Source: CAZTDU01 sp050248795
GTDB taxonomy: Bacteria; Pseudomonadota; Gammaproteobacteria; Burkholderiales; SG8-39
Length of the DNA: 46,376 nt
Assembly (NCBI GenBank): GCA_050248795.1
Contig: JBFWRS010000029.1
Location: 1 to 46,376 of the forward strand
Direction of reading: 5' to 3'
Each line of letters begins with the position of its first letter. Within the stretch, counting starts at the first letter, position 1. The position numbers and the translations under genes are program-made. Below are positions 19,925 to 28,847 of this stretch, in pieces. Under the pieces are notes generated by a model. That model worked only from the letters and a program-made list of their open reading frames with translations. It made no database searches and was not told the origin of the DNA.

Positions 19925-21220
19925 CTAACCCACTGAGTCGGCGGAAATTTCCTCGGCTGGAGGACGAAAAATCCGCACGCTCTTGATACTCCTCCCCTGG
20001 GCGTGGACGATCTCCATGGGGACCCCGGCGATGCGCACCGAGACATTGGCTTCGGGGATGTCCTGCAGGTATTCGAGAATCAGCCCGTTCAGGGTCTTCG
20101 GGCCATCGGTCGGAAGGCTGAGCCCGAGGGCCCGGTTTATCTCGCGTACCGGCGTCGAGCCGTCTGCCGCCGCGCTGCCCTCGTCGTTCCAGGCGAGCCG
20201 TGGCGCCGCGGAGGGGATCGAGGTCGTGAATTTGCCGACGATCTCCTCAATGATGTCGTCCAGCGTCACCAGCCCCATCAGTTCGCCGTACTCGTCGACG
20301 ACCAACGCGAGGCGCTCCTTGCGCTCCTGGAAGTACTGCAATTGCGCGAGCGCGGCCGTAGCCGCGGGTACGAAGTAGGGCTCGGCGAGCATCTCCTGAA
20401 TGGACTGGTGGTCGAGGCTGCCCGATTGCAGCAACGACAGCACCTTGCGCAGGTGCAGGATGCCGCGGACTTCCCCCGCGCCGCTGCCGAGCACCGGCAG
20501 GCGCATGTGGTAGCTGGTGGCAAGCTGGCGCGCGATGGTTTCGATGGGATCGTCCATGCGGATCGATTCGATGCGCGTGCGCGGGACCATGACATCCTGC
20601 ACGGTGATGTCGCCAAGGTCGAACATGTTGAGCAGGATCGACACGTGCTTCTTCGGCATGAACGCGGAGGATTCGAGCACCAGCGTGCGTATCTCCTCCG
20701 GCGACAGCCGCTGCTCCTCCGGATTCGCGCCGTGGCCCGAGCGGAACAGGCGAAGCAGCGGCTGAGCGAACAGGTTCACCAGCAGGATGCCGGGTCGCAG
20801 CGCCGTCTGCAGCGGGCCGAGCACGTACGACAGTGGCAACGCGACCTTCTCCGGGTAGGTCGCCCCGATCACCTTCGGCGTGATCTCGGAAAACACGATG
20901 AGCAGGAATGATATGGCGAGCGTGCTTGCGGCATAGGCAAACTTGTCGTCTCCCATCAGCCGCACCGCGATCAGGCTGGCGAGGGTGGCGGCCGCGGCAT
21001 TGACGATGTTGTTGCCGATCAGGATCGCGCCGAGAAGCCTGTCGGTGTGCTTGAGCAGCGCCGCCGCGCGCCTGGCGCCGCCATGGCCCTGTGCAACCAG
21101 GTGCTTGAGGCGATACCTGTTGATCGCCATCATGCTTGTCTCGGAAATGGAGAAGAAAGCGGACAGCAGCAGCAGCACGCCGAGGGCGACAAACCACCAG
21201 ACGAGAGGGACGGCTTCCAT
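19925..21220 (-). CDS. CNNM/CBS/CorC-type membrane protein (HlyC/CorC family, YfjD-like)
   Basis: The 431-residue protein has an N-terminal CNNM (DUF21) membrane domain with about four helices (1-190, including SAFFSISETSMMAINRYRLK and LIGNNIVNAAAATLAS), a CBS-domain pair (about 205-325, TVQDVMVPRTRIESI and LALVVDEYGELMGLVTLDDI) and a C-terminal CorC_HlyC domain (about 345-425). The family is linked to divalent-cation (Mg/Co) transport and homeostasis; direct transport is established for only some members. Its 5' end abuts the YpjD-like gene (stop overlaps the ATG at 21220), so these two form a unit. The old 'haemolysin' label is not supported. Confidence 0.9.
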   Translation of the reverse strand: MEAVPLVWWFVALGVLLLLSAFFSISETSMMAINRYRLKHLVAQGHGGARRAAALLKHTDRLLGAILIGNNIVNAAAATLASLIAVRLMGDDKFAYAASTLAISFLLIVFSEITPKVIGATYPEKVALPLSYVLGPLQTALRPGILLVNLFAQPLLRLFRSGHGANPEEQRLSPEEIRTLVLESSAFMPKKHVSILLNMFDLGDITVQDVMVPRTRIESIRMDDPIETIARQLATSYHMRLPVLGSGAGEVRGILHLRKVLSLLQSGSLDHQSIQEMLAEPYFVPAATAALAQLQYFQERKERLALVVDEYGELMGLVTLDDIIEEIVGKFTTSIPSAAPRLAWNDEGSAAADGSTPVREINRALGLSLPTDGPKTLNGLILEYLQDIPEANVSVRIAGVPMEIVHAQGRSIKSVRIFRPPAEEISADSVG

Positions 21221-22050
21221 CAGCCGCGCCCGAGCAACACTTCGGCGACGAAGCGGCTGCCGATGTAGGCGAGCAGCAGCAGCAGGAATCCCGCCATGGT
21301 CATGCGCAGCGCAGTCCTGCCGCGCCAGCCGCGCAGGTGGCGCCCGGCGAGCAGCACCGCGAACGTCGCCCACGACAGGATGGCAAAGAGCGTCTTGTGG
21401 TCGAAGCGCAGCGCGCGGCCGAAGATTGCCTCGGAGAACGCGATCCCGGTGGCGAGCGTGAGCGTCAGCATCGCGAATGCGGCGGCGATGGTGTGGAACA
21501 GCAGCCGCTCCAGCGTGAGCAGCGGCGGCAGCCGCGCAAGGAAACCCGCGTCGCTGCGGTGTACCCGGTGCAGCCGGCTTTCCACGAACGCCATCAGCAC
21601 CGCATGCAGCATCGCCATGGTAAACAGGCTGTAAGCGACCATCGCCAGCGCGAGGTGCAGCTTGAATCCGGCGGTCGCGGCGTGGCTGCTCGGAATGCCG
21701 GGAAAGGCTGCCGCGAGCGGCACGGCCACGGCGGCGAGCGGCAGGATCAGGGGCTCGAATCCGTCCAGCCTTAGAAACAGGCTCTCCACCCAGTAGATCG
21801 CGACGCCCAGCCAGAGCATCGTCGACAGCGCCTGCGCGAAGCCGAAGCGCAGCTCGGGTGCGACGACGTACGTGGCGGCGAGCAGCCAGCCATGCAGCGA
21901 GAGCGGCACGAGGAGCGCGGCGCGCTCCCATTGGGAGAGTCCTGCCGGGCTTGCCGCAGGCGCGGTTGCGCGCCACCGCGTGTTCCAGAAGTGCCACGCG
22001 AGGCCCGCGTAGCAGGCGGAGGCGACGACGTGAATTACAATGTCGTGCAC
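21220..22050 (-). CDS. ypjD: CcsA/YpjD-like cytochrome c assembly family membrane protein
   Basis: This 276-residue protein has about eight transmembrane helices and the CcsA/CcmC-type layout: conserved His in the HLALAMVAYSLFTMAMLHAV helix, RLLFHTIAAAFAMLTLTLATG, and the C-terminal HKTLFAILSWATFAVLLAGR. In CcsA/CcmC the tryptophan-rich WWD loop binds haem; here I see no complete WWD motif, so it is probably the YpjD subfamily of unclear function rather than a System II haem exporter. The predicted start is GTG at 22050, head to head with ffh 32 bases away. The ypjD-CNNM pairing next to ffh is common in proteobacteria. Confidence 0.83.
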   Translation of the reverse strand: MHDIVIHVVASACYAGLAWHFWNTRWRATAPAASPAGLSQWERAALLVPLSLHGWLLAATYVVAPELRFGFAQALSTMLWLGVAIYWVESLFLRLDGFEPLILPLAAVAVPLAAAFPGIPSSHAATAGFKLHLALAMVAYSLFTMAMLHAVLMAFVESRLHRVHRSDAGFLARLPPLLTLERLLFHTIAAAFAMLTLTLATGIAFSEAIFGRALRFDHKTLFAILSWATFAVLLAGRHLRGWRGRTALRMTMAGFLLLLLAYIGSRFVAEVLLGRG

Positions 22051-22082
22051 AAAGCCAGTTTATCACCCGCGCCGGAAGGACC

Positions 22083-23435
<1,353 letters not shown>

Positions 23436-23477
23436 ATCGGCCCTGCGCGGGCCTTCCCAAACACCTGATTTTTCCCG

Positions 23478-23483
23478 TATAAT
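23478..23483 (+). promoter_or_regulatory. Candidate -10 box for the rpsP-rimM-trmD-rplS operon
   Basis: A perfect TATAAT lies 33 bases before the rpsP start, in the gap after ffh. No strong -35 is visible at 16-18 bases upstream. The untranslated leader contains AGGAA a few bases before the ATG. Consensus -10 strength fits a ribosomal-protein operon. Confidence 0.5.
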
Positions 23484-23516
23484 CCGCGGCTTTTCGCAAG
23501 AATCAGGAACATCCCA

Positions 23517-23768
23517 ATGGTGGTTATTCGACTGGCGCGCGGCGGCGCGAAGCACCGGCCCTTCTACAACATGGTGGTGGCCGATTCGCTGCGTGCGCGC
23601 GACGGGCGCTTCATCGAGCGCGTGGGCTTCTACGATCCGAAGGCGCCCGCAGGCCGCGAGGCGCTGCGTGTCGACGTGGAACGGGTGAAGCACTGGACCG
23701 GCAAGGGCGCGCAGCTGTCGCCGACGGTGAAGCGCCTCGTCAAGCAGTTTGGCAAGAAAGCCGCCTGA
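23517..23768 (+). CDS. rpsP: 30S ribosomal protein S16
   Basis: S16 is a small-subunit assembly protein. The 83-residue sequence MVVIRLARGGAKHRPFYNMV, then VVADSLRARDGRFIERVGFY, is diagnostic for the family. It heads the conserved operon rpsP-rimM-trmD-rplS. The 3' end overlaps the likely rimM start by 20 bases if the TTG start of rimM is used. Confidence 0.98.
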   Translation: MVVIRLARGGAKHRPFYNMVVADSLRARDGRFIERVGFYDPKAPAGREALRVDVERVKHWTGKGAQLSPTVKRLVKQFGKKAA

Positions 23769-24249
23769 AGACCTGGTAGAGATGGGCCGGATCACCGGCT
23801 CATACGGCATTCTGGGCTGGGTACGGGTGCTTCCGTACAGTGACGAGCGCGATGCGCTGGCGGGGTATCCGGAGTGGTGGGTCGGCGGCGAGCCGGTCCG
23901 GCTCGAGGAGGCCAGGTTGCAGGGCGCGGTGCTGGTGGCGCGCCTGGCGGGCGTCGACACCCGAGAGCAGGCGCTGAAGCTGAAGGGCGCCGCAGTGGCA
24001 GTACCACGGCGGGCCTTCGCGCCGGCGGCGGAAGGACAGTATTACTACGCCGACCTCGTCGGGTTCGACGTGGTGAATGCGCAGGGCGAGGAACTCGGCA
24101 GCGTGGCTTCCCTGTTCTCGAACGGTGCGCAGGATGTTCTGGAACTGGGCGGCGAGCGCAAGCGGCTGCTGCCGTGGATTCCGCAGGTGGTGAAGAACGT
24201 GGATCTCGCCGCAAGGCGGATAGAGGTGGACTGGGGCGCCGACTGGTGA
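23749..24249 (+). CDS. rimM: RimM, 16S rRNA processing / 30S maturation factor
   Basis: RimM binds S19 and helps maturation of the 30S head. The product is 166 residues from the TTG at 23749 or 155 from ATG 23782. The N-terminal RimM barrel (VEMGRITGSYGILGWVRVLP) and the C-terminal PRC-barrel (QYYYADLVGFDVVNAQG ... LLPWIPQVVKNVDL) are both present. The conserved valine before MGRITG lies upstream of the ATG, which favours the TTG start overlapping rpsP; neither start has a convincing Shine-Dalgarno. Stop and trmD start overlap (GTGA). Confidence 0.93.
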   Translation: MARKPPEDLVEMGRITGSYGILGWVRVLPYSDERDALAGYPEWWVGGEPVRLEEARLQGAVLVARLAGVDTREQALKLKGAAVAVPRRAFAPAAEGQYYYADLVGFDVVNAQGEELGSVASLFSNGAQDVLELGGERKRLLPWIPQVVKNVDLAARRIEVDWGADW

Positions 24250-24989
24250 TCCGCTTCGATGCGATCACGCTGTTCCCGGAGATGTTCGCGGCGGTCACGG
24301 AATCCGGAATTCCGCGGCGCGCGAGGGAGGCGGGGCTGTGGTCGCTGGCGACGTGGAATCCGCGTGATTTCACGACAGACAACTACCGGACGATAGATGA
24401 TCGTCCGTACGGCGGCGGGCCTGGCATGGTGATGCTGGCCGAGCCGCTGGAGAAGGCGCTGGATGCGGCAAGGAGTGCTGGCGGGGGGCGGGTGATCTAC
24501 CTCTCGCCGCAGGGCGCGAGGCTCGATCATGCGAAAGTGATGGAGATCGCGGCGCGCGGCGCGGTGACGCTGCTGTGCGGAAGGTACGAGGGCGTGGACG
24601 AGCGGCTGATCGCGCGTCGCGTCGACGAGGAAGTGTCGGTCGGCGACTACGTGCTATCCGGCGGCGAACTCGCCGCGATGGTGCTGATCGACGCGGTAGT
24701 CCGGCAGTTGCCGGGTGCGCTGGGAGACGGGAAGTCCGCGCTGGATGAGTCGTTCGCGCGGGGATTGCTGGACTATCCCCAGTACACGCGGCCCGAGACG
24801 TATGCGGGCCTCGAGGTGCCCGAGGTGCTGATGAGCGGGCATCACGAGAACATCAGGCGCTGGCGCCTGAAGCAGTCGCTGGGGAGAACCTGGCTTAGGC
24901 GGCCCGACCTGCTTGCAGGCCGGAAGATGGATGCAGAAGAATCGAAACTGCTGGAGGAGTTCCGGCAGGCGCACGGAGAGAAGACATGA
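24246..24989 (+). CDS. trmD: TrmD, tRNA (guanine-37-N1)-methyltransferase
   Basis: TrmD methylates G37 next to the anticodon using S-adenosylmethionine and prevents +1 frameshifting. The 247-residue SPOUT protein shows RFDAITLFPEMF at the N terminus, the PYGGGPGMVM loop, and the trefoil-knot SAM site with IYLSPQG, LLCGRYEGVDER and SVGDYVLSGGELAAM. GTG at 24246 overlaps the rimM stop and gives the canonical N terminus. The stop overlaps the rplS ATG (ATGA). Confidence 0.98.
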   Translation: MIRFDAITLFPEMFAAVTESGIPRRAREAGLWSLATWNPRDFTTDNYRTIDDRPYGGGPGMVMLAEPLEKALDAARSAGGGRVIYLSPQGARLDHAKVMEIAARGAVTLLCGRYEGVDERLIARRVDEEVSVGDYVLSGGELAAMVLIDAVVRQLPGALGDGKSALDESFARGLLDYPQYTRPETYAGLEVPEVLMSGHHENIRRWRLKQSLGRTWLRRPDLLAGRKMDAEESKLLEEFRQAHGEKT

Positions 24990-25363
24990 ACCTGATACAG
25001 ACGCTGGAACAGGAAGAGATCAAGCGGCTCGCCAAGCACGTCCCGGATTTCGCGCCCGGCGACACCGTTTGCGTGAACGTGAACGTCGTCGAAGGCGAGC
25101 GCAAGCGCGTCCAGGCCTTCGAGGGCGTGGTCGTGGCGCGCAAGAACAGGGGGCTGAACTCCTCGTTCATCGTGCGCAAGATTTCCTCTGGCGAGGGCGT
25201 GGAGCGCACGTTCCAGACCTATTCGCCGCTGGTGGCCTCGATAGAGGTAAAGCGCAAGGGCGCGGTGCGACGCGCCAAGCTGTACTACCTGCGCAGCCGC
25301 TCGGGCAAGTCGGCGCGGATCCGCGAGAAGATCGGCGCCGTCATCGACAACGCGCCGGAGTGA
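24986..25363 (+). CDS. rplS: 50S ribosomal protein L19
   Basis: L19 sits at the 30S-50S interface. The 125-residue sequence includes the family motifs PGDTVCVNVNVVEGERKRVQ, RKNRGLNSSFIVRKISSGEG and YYLRSRSGKSARIREK. It is the last gene of the rpsP-rimM-trmD-rplS operon and is followed after 21 bases by a strong terminator hairpin. Confidence 0.98.
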   Translation: MNLIQTLEQEEIKRLAKHVPDFAPGDTVCVNVNVVEGERKRVQAFEGVVVARKNRGLNSSFIVRKISSGEGVERTFQTYSPLVASIEVKRKGAVRRAKLYYLRSRSGKSARIREKIGAVIDNAPE

Positions 25364-25384
25364 GCGGCACGCCACCCACCCTGA

Positions 25385-25413
25385 ACGGGCACCTTCGGGT
25401 GCCCGTTTTGTTT
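25385..25413 (+). terminator. Intrinsic terminator after rplS
   Basis: A perfect 9-base-pair stem (ACGGGCACC 25385-25393 with GGTGCCCGT 25398-25406) closed by a UUCG tetraloop is followed by a T-rich run (TTTTGTTT). This is a textbook rho-independent terminator ending the rpsP operon. It sits only a few bases before the next -10 element. Confidence 0.95.
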
Positions 25414-25414
25414 C

Positions 25415-25420
25415 TATAAT
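25415..25420 (+). promoter_or_regulatory. Candidate -10 box for the ribB operon
   Basis: A perfect TATAAT follows the T run of the rplS terminator directly. It predicts a start near 25427, only 6 bases before the ribB ATG, so the transcript would have almost no leader. There is no room for an FMN riboswitch and no Shine-Dalgarno before ribB. Confidence 0.45.
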
Positions 25421-25432
25421 TCCCCACTGCCC

Positions 25433-26539
25433 ATGCGCCGCGAAGCCACCGCGATCAGCCCCATCACAGACATCATCGCCGACATCAAGTCGGGGCGGAT
25501 CGTCGTGCTCGTCGACGACGAGGACAGGGAGAACGAAGGCGACCTCTTTTTCGCCGCCGAGTTCGTCACGCCGGACAAGATCAACTTCCTTGCCACGCAC
25601 GGCCGCGGGCTCATCTGCATGCCGATAACCGTGGAGCACGCGGACCGGCTCGGGCTGAAGCCCATGGTGGCGCACAACCGCACGCGGCACGGCACCAACT
25701 TCACCGCGTCGATCGAGGCCGCCGAGGGCATCGCCACCGGCATCTCGGCGCATGACCGCGCCCTGACGATCAAGGTAGCGACCGCGAGCGACGCGCGGCC
25801 GGAACACATCGTGCAGCCGGGCCATGTGTTCCCGCTCATCGCGCAGCCGGGCGGCGTGCTGGTTCGCGCCGGCCATACGGAGGCCTGCTGCGACATCGCC
25901 AGGCTCGCCGGGCTGGCGCCTGCCGCGGTGATCTGCGAGATCATGAACGAGGATGGCACGATGGCGCGGCTGCCGGACCTGATCGAGTTCGCGGGCCGCC
26001 ACAAGCTGAAGATCGGCACCATCGCGGACCTCATCCATCACCGCAGCAGCAACGAATCGATCGTGCGCCGCATCGGCGAGCGCGACATCGCGACGGTGTG
26101 GGGACGCTTCAGGCTGGTTGCCTACCGCGACCTGCCTACGCAGGGCAGCCACCTGGCGCTGGTCGCGGGCAGGCCCGCGCGCGAGAGCGAGACGCTGGTG
26201 CGCGTGCACGAGCCGCTGTCGATAATCGACCTCCTGGACGCCGGGCCGGGAACGCATTCCTGGGGAATCGGCGAGTCGCTGACCGAGATCGCCCGCGTCG
26301 GCACCGGGGTGATGGTGCTGCTCAACTGCTCGCAGACCGACGATTCCATCGAAGCGCGGCTCGCCGACGAGCGCGCGCCGGCGCAGGGGCGCAGCCTCGA
26401 CCTGCGCAACTACGGCGTCGGCGCGCAGATCCTGCGCGACCTCGGCGTGGGCCGCATGAAGCTGATGGCCGAGCCGCGCAAGATGCCGAGCATGGCCGGA
26501 TTCGGTCTCGAAGTGACCAGCTACGCCGAGCGCGGCTGA
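25433..26539 (+). CDS. ribB: RibB (DHBP synthase) fused to a degenerate GTP cyclohydrolase II-like domain
   Basis: The N-terminal domain (about 1-205) is 3,4-dihydroxy-2-butanone-4-phosphate synthase: the acidic DDEDRENEGDLFFAAE metal loop, HGRGLICMP, and RAGHTEACCDIARLAG are intact, so it should convert ribulose-5-phosphate for riboflavin synthesis. The C-terminal part (about 210-368) has the RibA fold (VWGRFRLVAYRD ... RSLDLRNYGVGAQILRDLGV), but the segment that should carry the three zinc cysteines reads VRVHEPLSIIDLLDAGPGTH, with none of them. It therefore cannot be a normal GTP cyclohydrolase II and resembles the RibBX type known in other proteobacteria. A true ribA must lie elsewhere. 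Confidence 0.93.
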   Translation: MRREATAISPITDIIADIKSGRIVVLVDDEDRENEGDLFFAAEFVTPDKINFLATHGRGLICMPITVEHADRLGLKPMVAHNRTRHGTNFTASIEAAEGIATGISAHDRALTIKVATASDARPEHIVQPGHVFPLIAQPGGVLVRAGHTEACCDIARLAGLAPAAVICEIMNEDGTMARLPDLIEFAGRHKLKIGTIADLIHHRSSNESIVRRIGERDIATVWGRFRLVAYRDLPTQGSHLALVAGRPARESETLVRVHEPLSIIDLLDAGPGTHSWGIGESLTEIARVGTGVMVLLNCSQTDDSIEARLADERAPAQGRSLDLRNYGVGAQILRDLGVGRMKLMAEPRKMPSMAGFGLEVTSYAERG

Positions 26540-26955
26540 TGCGCATCGGCATCGTCGCGAGCCGCTTCAACGAGGCGATCTGCGGGCCGCTACTGGAGCG
26601 CGCGCGCGCTGCGGCCGACAAGCTCGGCGTCGAAGTCACGCTCGAGAGCGTGCCGGGCGCGCTGGAGATCCCGCTTGCACTGCAGTGGATGGCGCAGAGC
26701 GGGCAGTTCGACGCGCTGGTCGCCGTCGGCGCGGTGATACGCGGCGAAACGTATCACTTCGAGGTGGTGTCGAACGAATCGGCGCGCGGCGTGATGGACG
26801 TCGCGCTCGAGTTCGGCATTCCGGTGGCCAACGGCATACTCACCACCGACACCGAAGAGCAGGCGCTTGCGCGGCTGGACAAGGGCGCGGAAGCGGTCGC
26901 CGTCGCGCTCGAGATGGCGGCGCTCAAGGGCCGTGCGGGCGCATGGCAGCGTTGA
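26539..26955 (+). CDS. ribH: RibH, 6,7-dimethyl-8-ribityllumazine synthase
   Basis: RibH condenses the RibB product with 5-amino-6-ribitylaminouracil to form the lumazine precursor of riboflavin. Family motifs are intact: IGIVASRFNEAI, ESVPGALEIPLAL, GAVIRGETYHFEVV with the catalytic His, and GILTTDTEEQALAR. At 138 residues it is short; it lacks the roughly 12-15 residues that normally precede the first strand (compare 156 in E. coli). The ATG shares a base with the ribB stop (TGATG), and no other in-frame start with a family-like N terminus lies upstream. It overlaps nusB by 13 bases. Confidence 0.95.
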   Translation: MRIGIVASRFNEAICGPLLERARAAADKLGVEVTLESVPGALEIPLALQWMAQSGQFDALVAVGAVIRGETYHFEVVSNESARGVMDVALEFGIPVANGILTTDTEEQALARLDKGAEAVAVALEMAALKGRAGAWQR

Positions 26956-27392
26956 AGTCGCCGCGCCGCCGCGCGCGGGAGCTCGCGCTGCAGGTGTTGT
27001 ATGCGTGGCAGGTCGCCGGCGCTGCCGCGGGAGACCTGGTCGAACAGATGCGCGCGCTGGAAGGGCACGACAAGGCGGACGCGGCGCTCGCCGAGTCTCT
27101 GGTGCGCGGTGTCGTCGGCCGCGCCGCGGAGCTGCGGCCGATGATCGAAGAATTCATCGACCGCTCCTTCGAGTCGCTTTCCCCGGTAGAGCGAGGCATC
27201 CTCTACATCGGCGCGTTCGAGCTCGCCCAGGGCGTGGAGCCGCCTTTCAAGGTCGTGCTGAACGAGGCGATCGAACTCGGCAAGAGCTTCGGCGGCACCG
27301 GCGGGCACAAGTACGTAAATGGCGTCCTCGAAAAGCTCGCCGCGCGGCTGCGCCCGGCGGAAGTGGCGGCGGTGCGGCGGGCCACCGCCTAG
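26943..27392 (+). CDS. nusB: NusB, transcription antitermination factor
   Basis: NusB with NusE (S10) binds boxA RNA for rRNA antitermination. The 149-residue all-helical protein begins with the arginine-rich KSPRRRARELALQVLYAWQV and contains RSFESLSPVERGILYIGAFEL and NEAIELGKSFGGTGGHKYVNGVLEKLA, all diagnostic. It follows ribH, the common proteobacterial arrangement, with overlapping ends. Confidence 0.97.
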   Translation: MAALKSPRRRARELALQVLYAWQVAGAAAGDLVEQMRALEGHDKADAALAESLVRGVVGRAAELRPMIEEFIDRSFESLSPVERGILYIGAFELAQGVEPPFKVVLNEAIELGKSFGGTGGHKYVNGVLEKLAARLRPAEVAAVRRATA

Positions 27393-27409
27393 CCGGGCTG
27401 GCGCGAGCC

Positions 27410-28342
27410 GTGCCTTCCGAGTTCGAACTGATCCGCAAGTACTTCTCGCGCACGCCCAGGCAGGCGGTGCTGGGCGTAGGCGATGACTGCGCGCTGGTGC
27501 GCGTGGATGCCGGGGCGGAGCTCGCGGTATCGACCGACATGCTGGTCGAGGGACGGCATTTCGCCGCCGGCGCGGATCCAAGGTCCGTCGGCCACAAGGC
27601 GCTGGCGGTGAACCTCTCGGACATGGCGGCGATGGGCGCCACGCCCTGCTGGGCGACGCTGGCGCTGGCGCTGCCGCGCGCAGACGAACGCTGGCTGTCG
27701 GCATTCGCCAAGGGGCTGTATGCGCTTGCTGACCGCCACGAAGTCGACATCGTCGGCGGCGACACCACGCGAGGTCCGCTGACCATCAGCATCACGATAC
27801 TGGGCGAAGTTCCTGCCGGACTGGCGCTGTACCGGGCCGGCGCGCGGCCTGGCGACGACATCTGGGTATCGGGCGCGCTGGGCGGGGCGACGTACGCGCT
27901 CGAGCGCCGCAGGCCGAAGGCTGCTTCGATGCGCCTGCATGAGCCCGAGCCTCGCGTCGCGCTCGGCGAGCGGCTGCGCGGCATCGCGTCGAGTGCGATC
28001 GACGTGTCCGACGGCTTTGCCCAGGACCTCGGCCACATCCTCGAGGCTTCGTCGGTCGGCGCGCTGGTGAACTTCGCGCAACTGCCGCGCGACCCGGCGC
28101 TGCTGCACGAGGACGACGCGCGTCTTGCCGCGCGCTGCGTGCTCGCAGGCGGCGACGACTACGAGCTCGTCTTTACCGCGCCGCAAGCCAGGCGCGGCGA
28201 GGTCGAAGCGCTGTCCACCGGACTCGGGCTTGCGCTCAGTCGCGTCGGCTCCATCCAGAAGGGCGAGCCCAGGCTGCAACTGCTTGGCGCGAACGGCAAG
28301 CCGATGGCGGTGCCGCGCGGGTTCGATCACTTTCGTGCCTAG
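27410..28342 (+). CDS. thiL: ThiL, thiamine-monophosphate kinase
   Basis: ThiL phosphorylates thiamine monophosphate to the active cofactor TPP. The 310-residue product starts PSEFELIRKYF and contains GVGDDCALV, STDMLVEGRHF, NLSDMAAMGATP and the AGGDDYELVFT motif, covering both the ATP and TMP sites. GTG at 27410 is chosen from the conserved N terminus. The stop codon lies in a 9-base direct repeat that also carries candidate pgpA starts. Confidence 0.96.
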   Translation: MPSEFELIRKYFSRTPRQAVLGVGDDCALVRVDAGAELAVSTDMLVEGRHFAAGADPRSVGHKALAVNLSDMAAMGATPCWATLALALPRADERWLSAFAKGLYALADRHEVDIVGGDTTRGPLTISITILGEVPAGLALYRAGARPGDDIWVSGALGGATYALERRRPKAASMRLHEPEPRVALGERLRGIASSAIDVSDGFAQDLGHILEASSVGALVNFAQLPRDPALLHEDDARLAARCVLAGGDDYELVFTAPQARRGEVEALSTGLGLALSRVGSIQKGEPRLQLLGANGKPMAVPRGFDHFRA

Positions 28343-28351
28343 CGTGCCTAG
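28334..28351 (+). repeat. Tandem 9-base duplication at the thiL/pgpA junction
   Basis: CGTGCCTAG occurs twice in direct succession (28334-28342 and 28343-28351), followed by another CGTGCGTG. Each copy carries a TAG in the thiL frame and an in-frame GTG for pgpA, so the duplication creates a back-up stop and several alternative starts. Confidence 0.85.
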
Positions 28352-28847
28352 CGTGCGTGCGTCCATCGCCCGCCCAGGAACGCGCTTTGCGTTCGGCCAT
28401 CCGGCGCACTTCGTCGCCTTCGGTTTCGGCGCCGGGCTGGCGCCGTTCGCGCCGGGCACCGCCGGCACGATTGCCGCTGTCCCGCTGTGGTGGGTGTTCA
28501 GCCAGGGGTATGGGCCGCTCGAACTATTCGCCGCCATCGGGCTGTTCTTCGTCATCGGCGTATGGGCTTGCGAGCTCACCGGACGACACCTGGGCGTCGC
28601 CGATCACGGTGCCATGGTGTGGGACGAGGTCGTGGCGTTCCTGCTGGTGCTCGCCATCGTGCCGGCGGAGCCTGGCTGGCAGATCGCGGCGTTCCTGGTG
28701 TTCCGCTTCTTCGATGTCGTGAAGCCGCCGCCGATACGTGCGGCGGAACGGCGCTTCAAGGGCGGCTTCGGCGTCATGTTCGATGACCTGCTGGCCGCGG
28801 GCTATACGCTGCTGGTCCTGGCGCTGGCCAAGCGCCTGTTTTTCTGA
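28335..28847 (+). CDS. pgpA: PgpA, phosphatidylglycerophosphatase A
   Basis: PgpA removes the phosphate from phosphatidylglycerol-phosphate at the inner membrane. About 164-170 residues with three to four transmembrane segments; diagnostic motifs are GFGAGLAPFAPGTAGTIAAV, the acidic site VWDEVVAFLLVL, and FRFFDVVKPPPIRAAERRFK. Three in-frame GTG codons at 28335, 28344 and 28353 are possible starts; the exact one is uncertain because they lie in the small tandem repeat. The stop overlaps the next ATG (TGATG). Confidence 0.92.
   Translation: MPSVPSVRASIARPGTRFAFGHPAHFVAFGFGAGLAPFAPGTAGTIAAVPLWWVFSQGYGPLELFAAIGLFFVIGVWACELTGRHLGVADHGAMVWDEVVAFLLVLAIVPAEPGWQIAAFLVFRFFDVVKPPPIRAAERRFKGGFGVMFDDLLAAGYTLLVLALAKRLFF

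Noticed and set aside
21858..22082. N-terminal extension of Ffh to 21858
   Set aside because: The added residues are Arg/Ala-rich, unlike any Ffh, and lie antisense to the CcsA/YpjD-like gene; the GTG at 22083 gives the canonical N terminus.
25364..25432. FMN riboswitch (RFN element) before ribB
   Set aside because: The 69-base gap is filled by the rplS terminator and a -10 box; there is no room for the RFN fold, and none of its conserved segments is seen.
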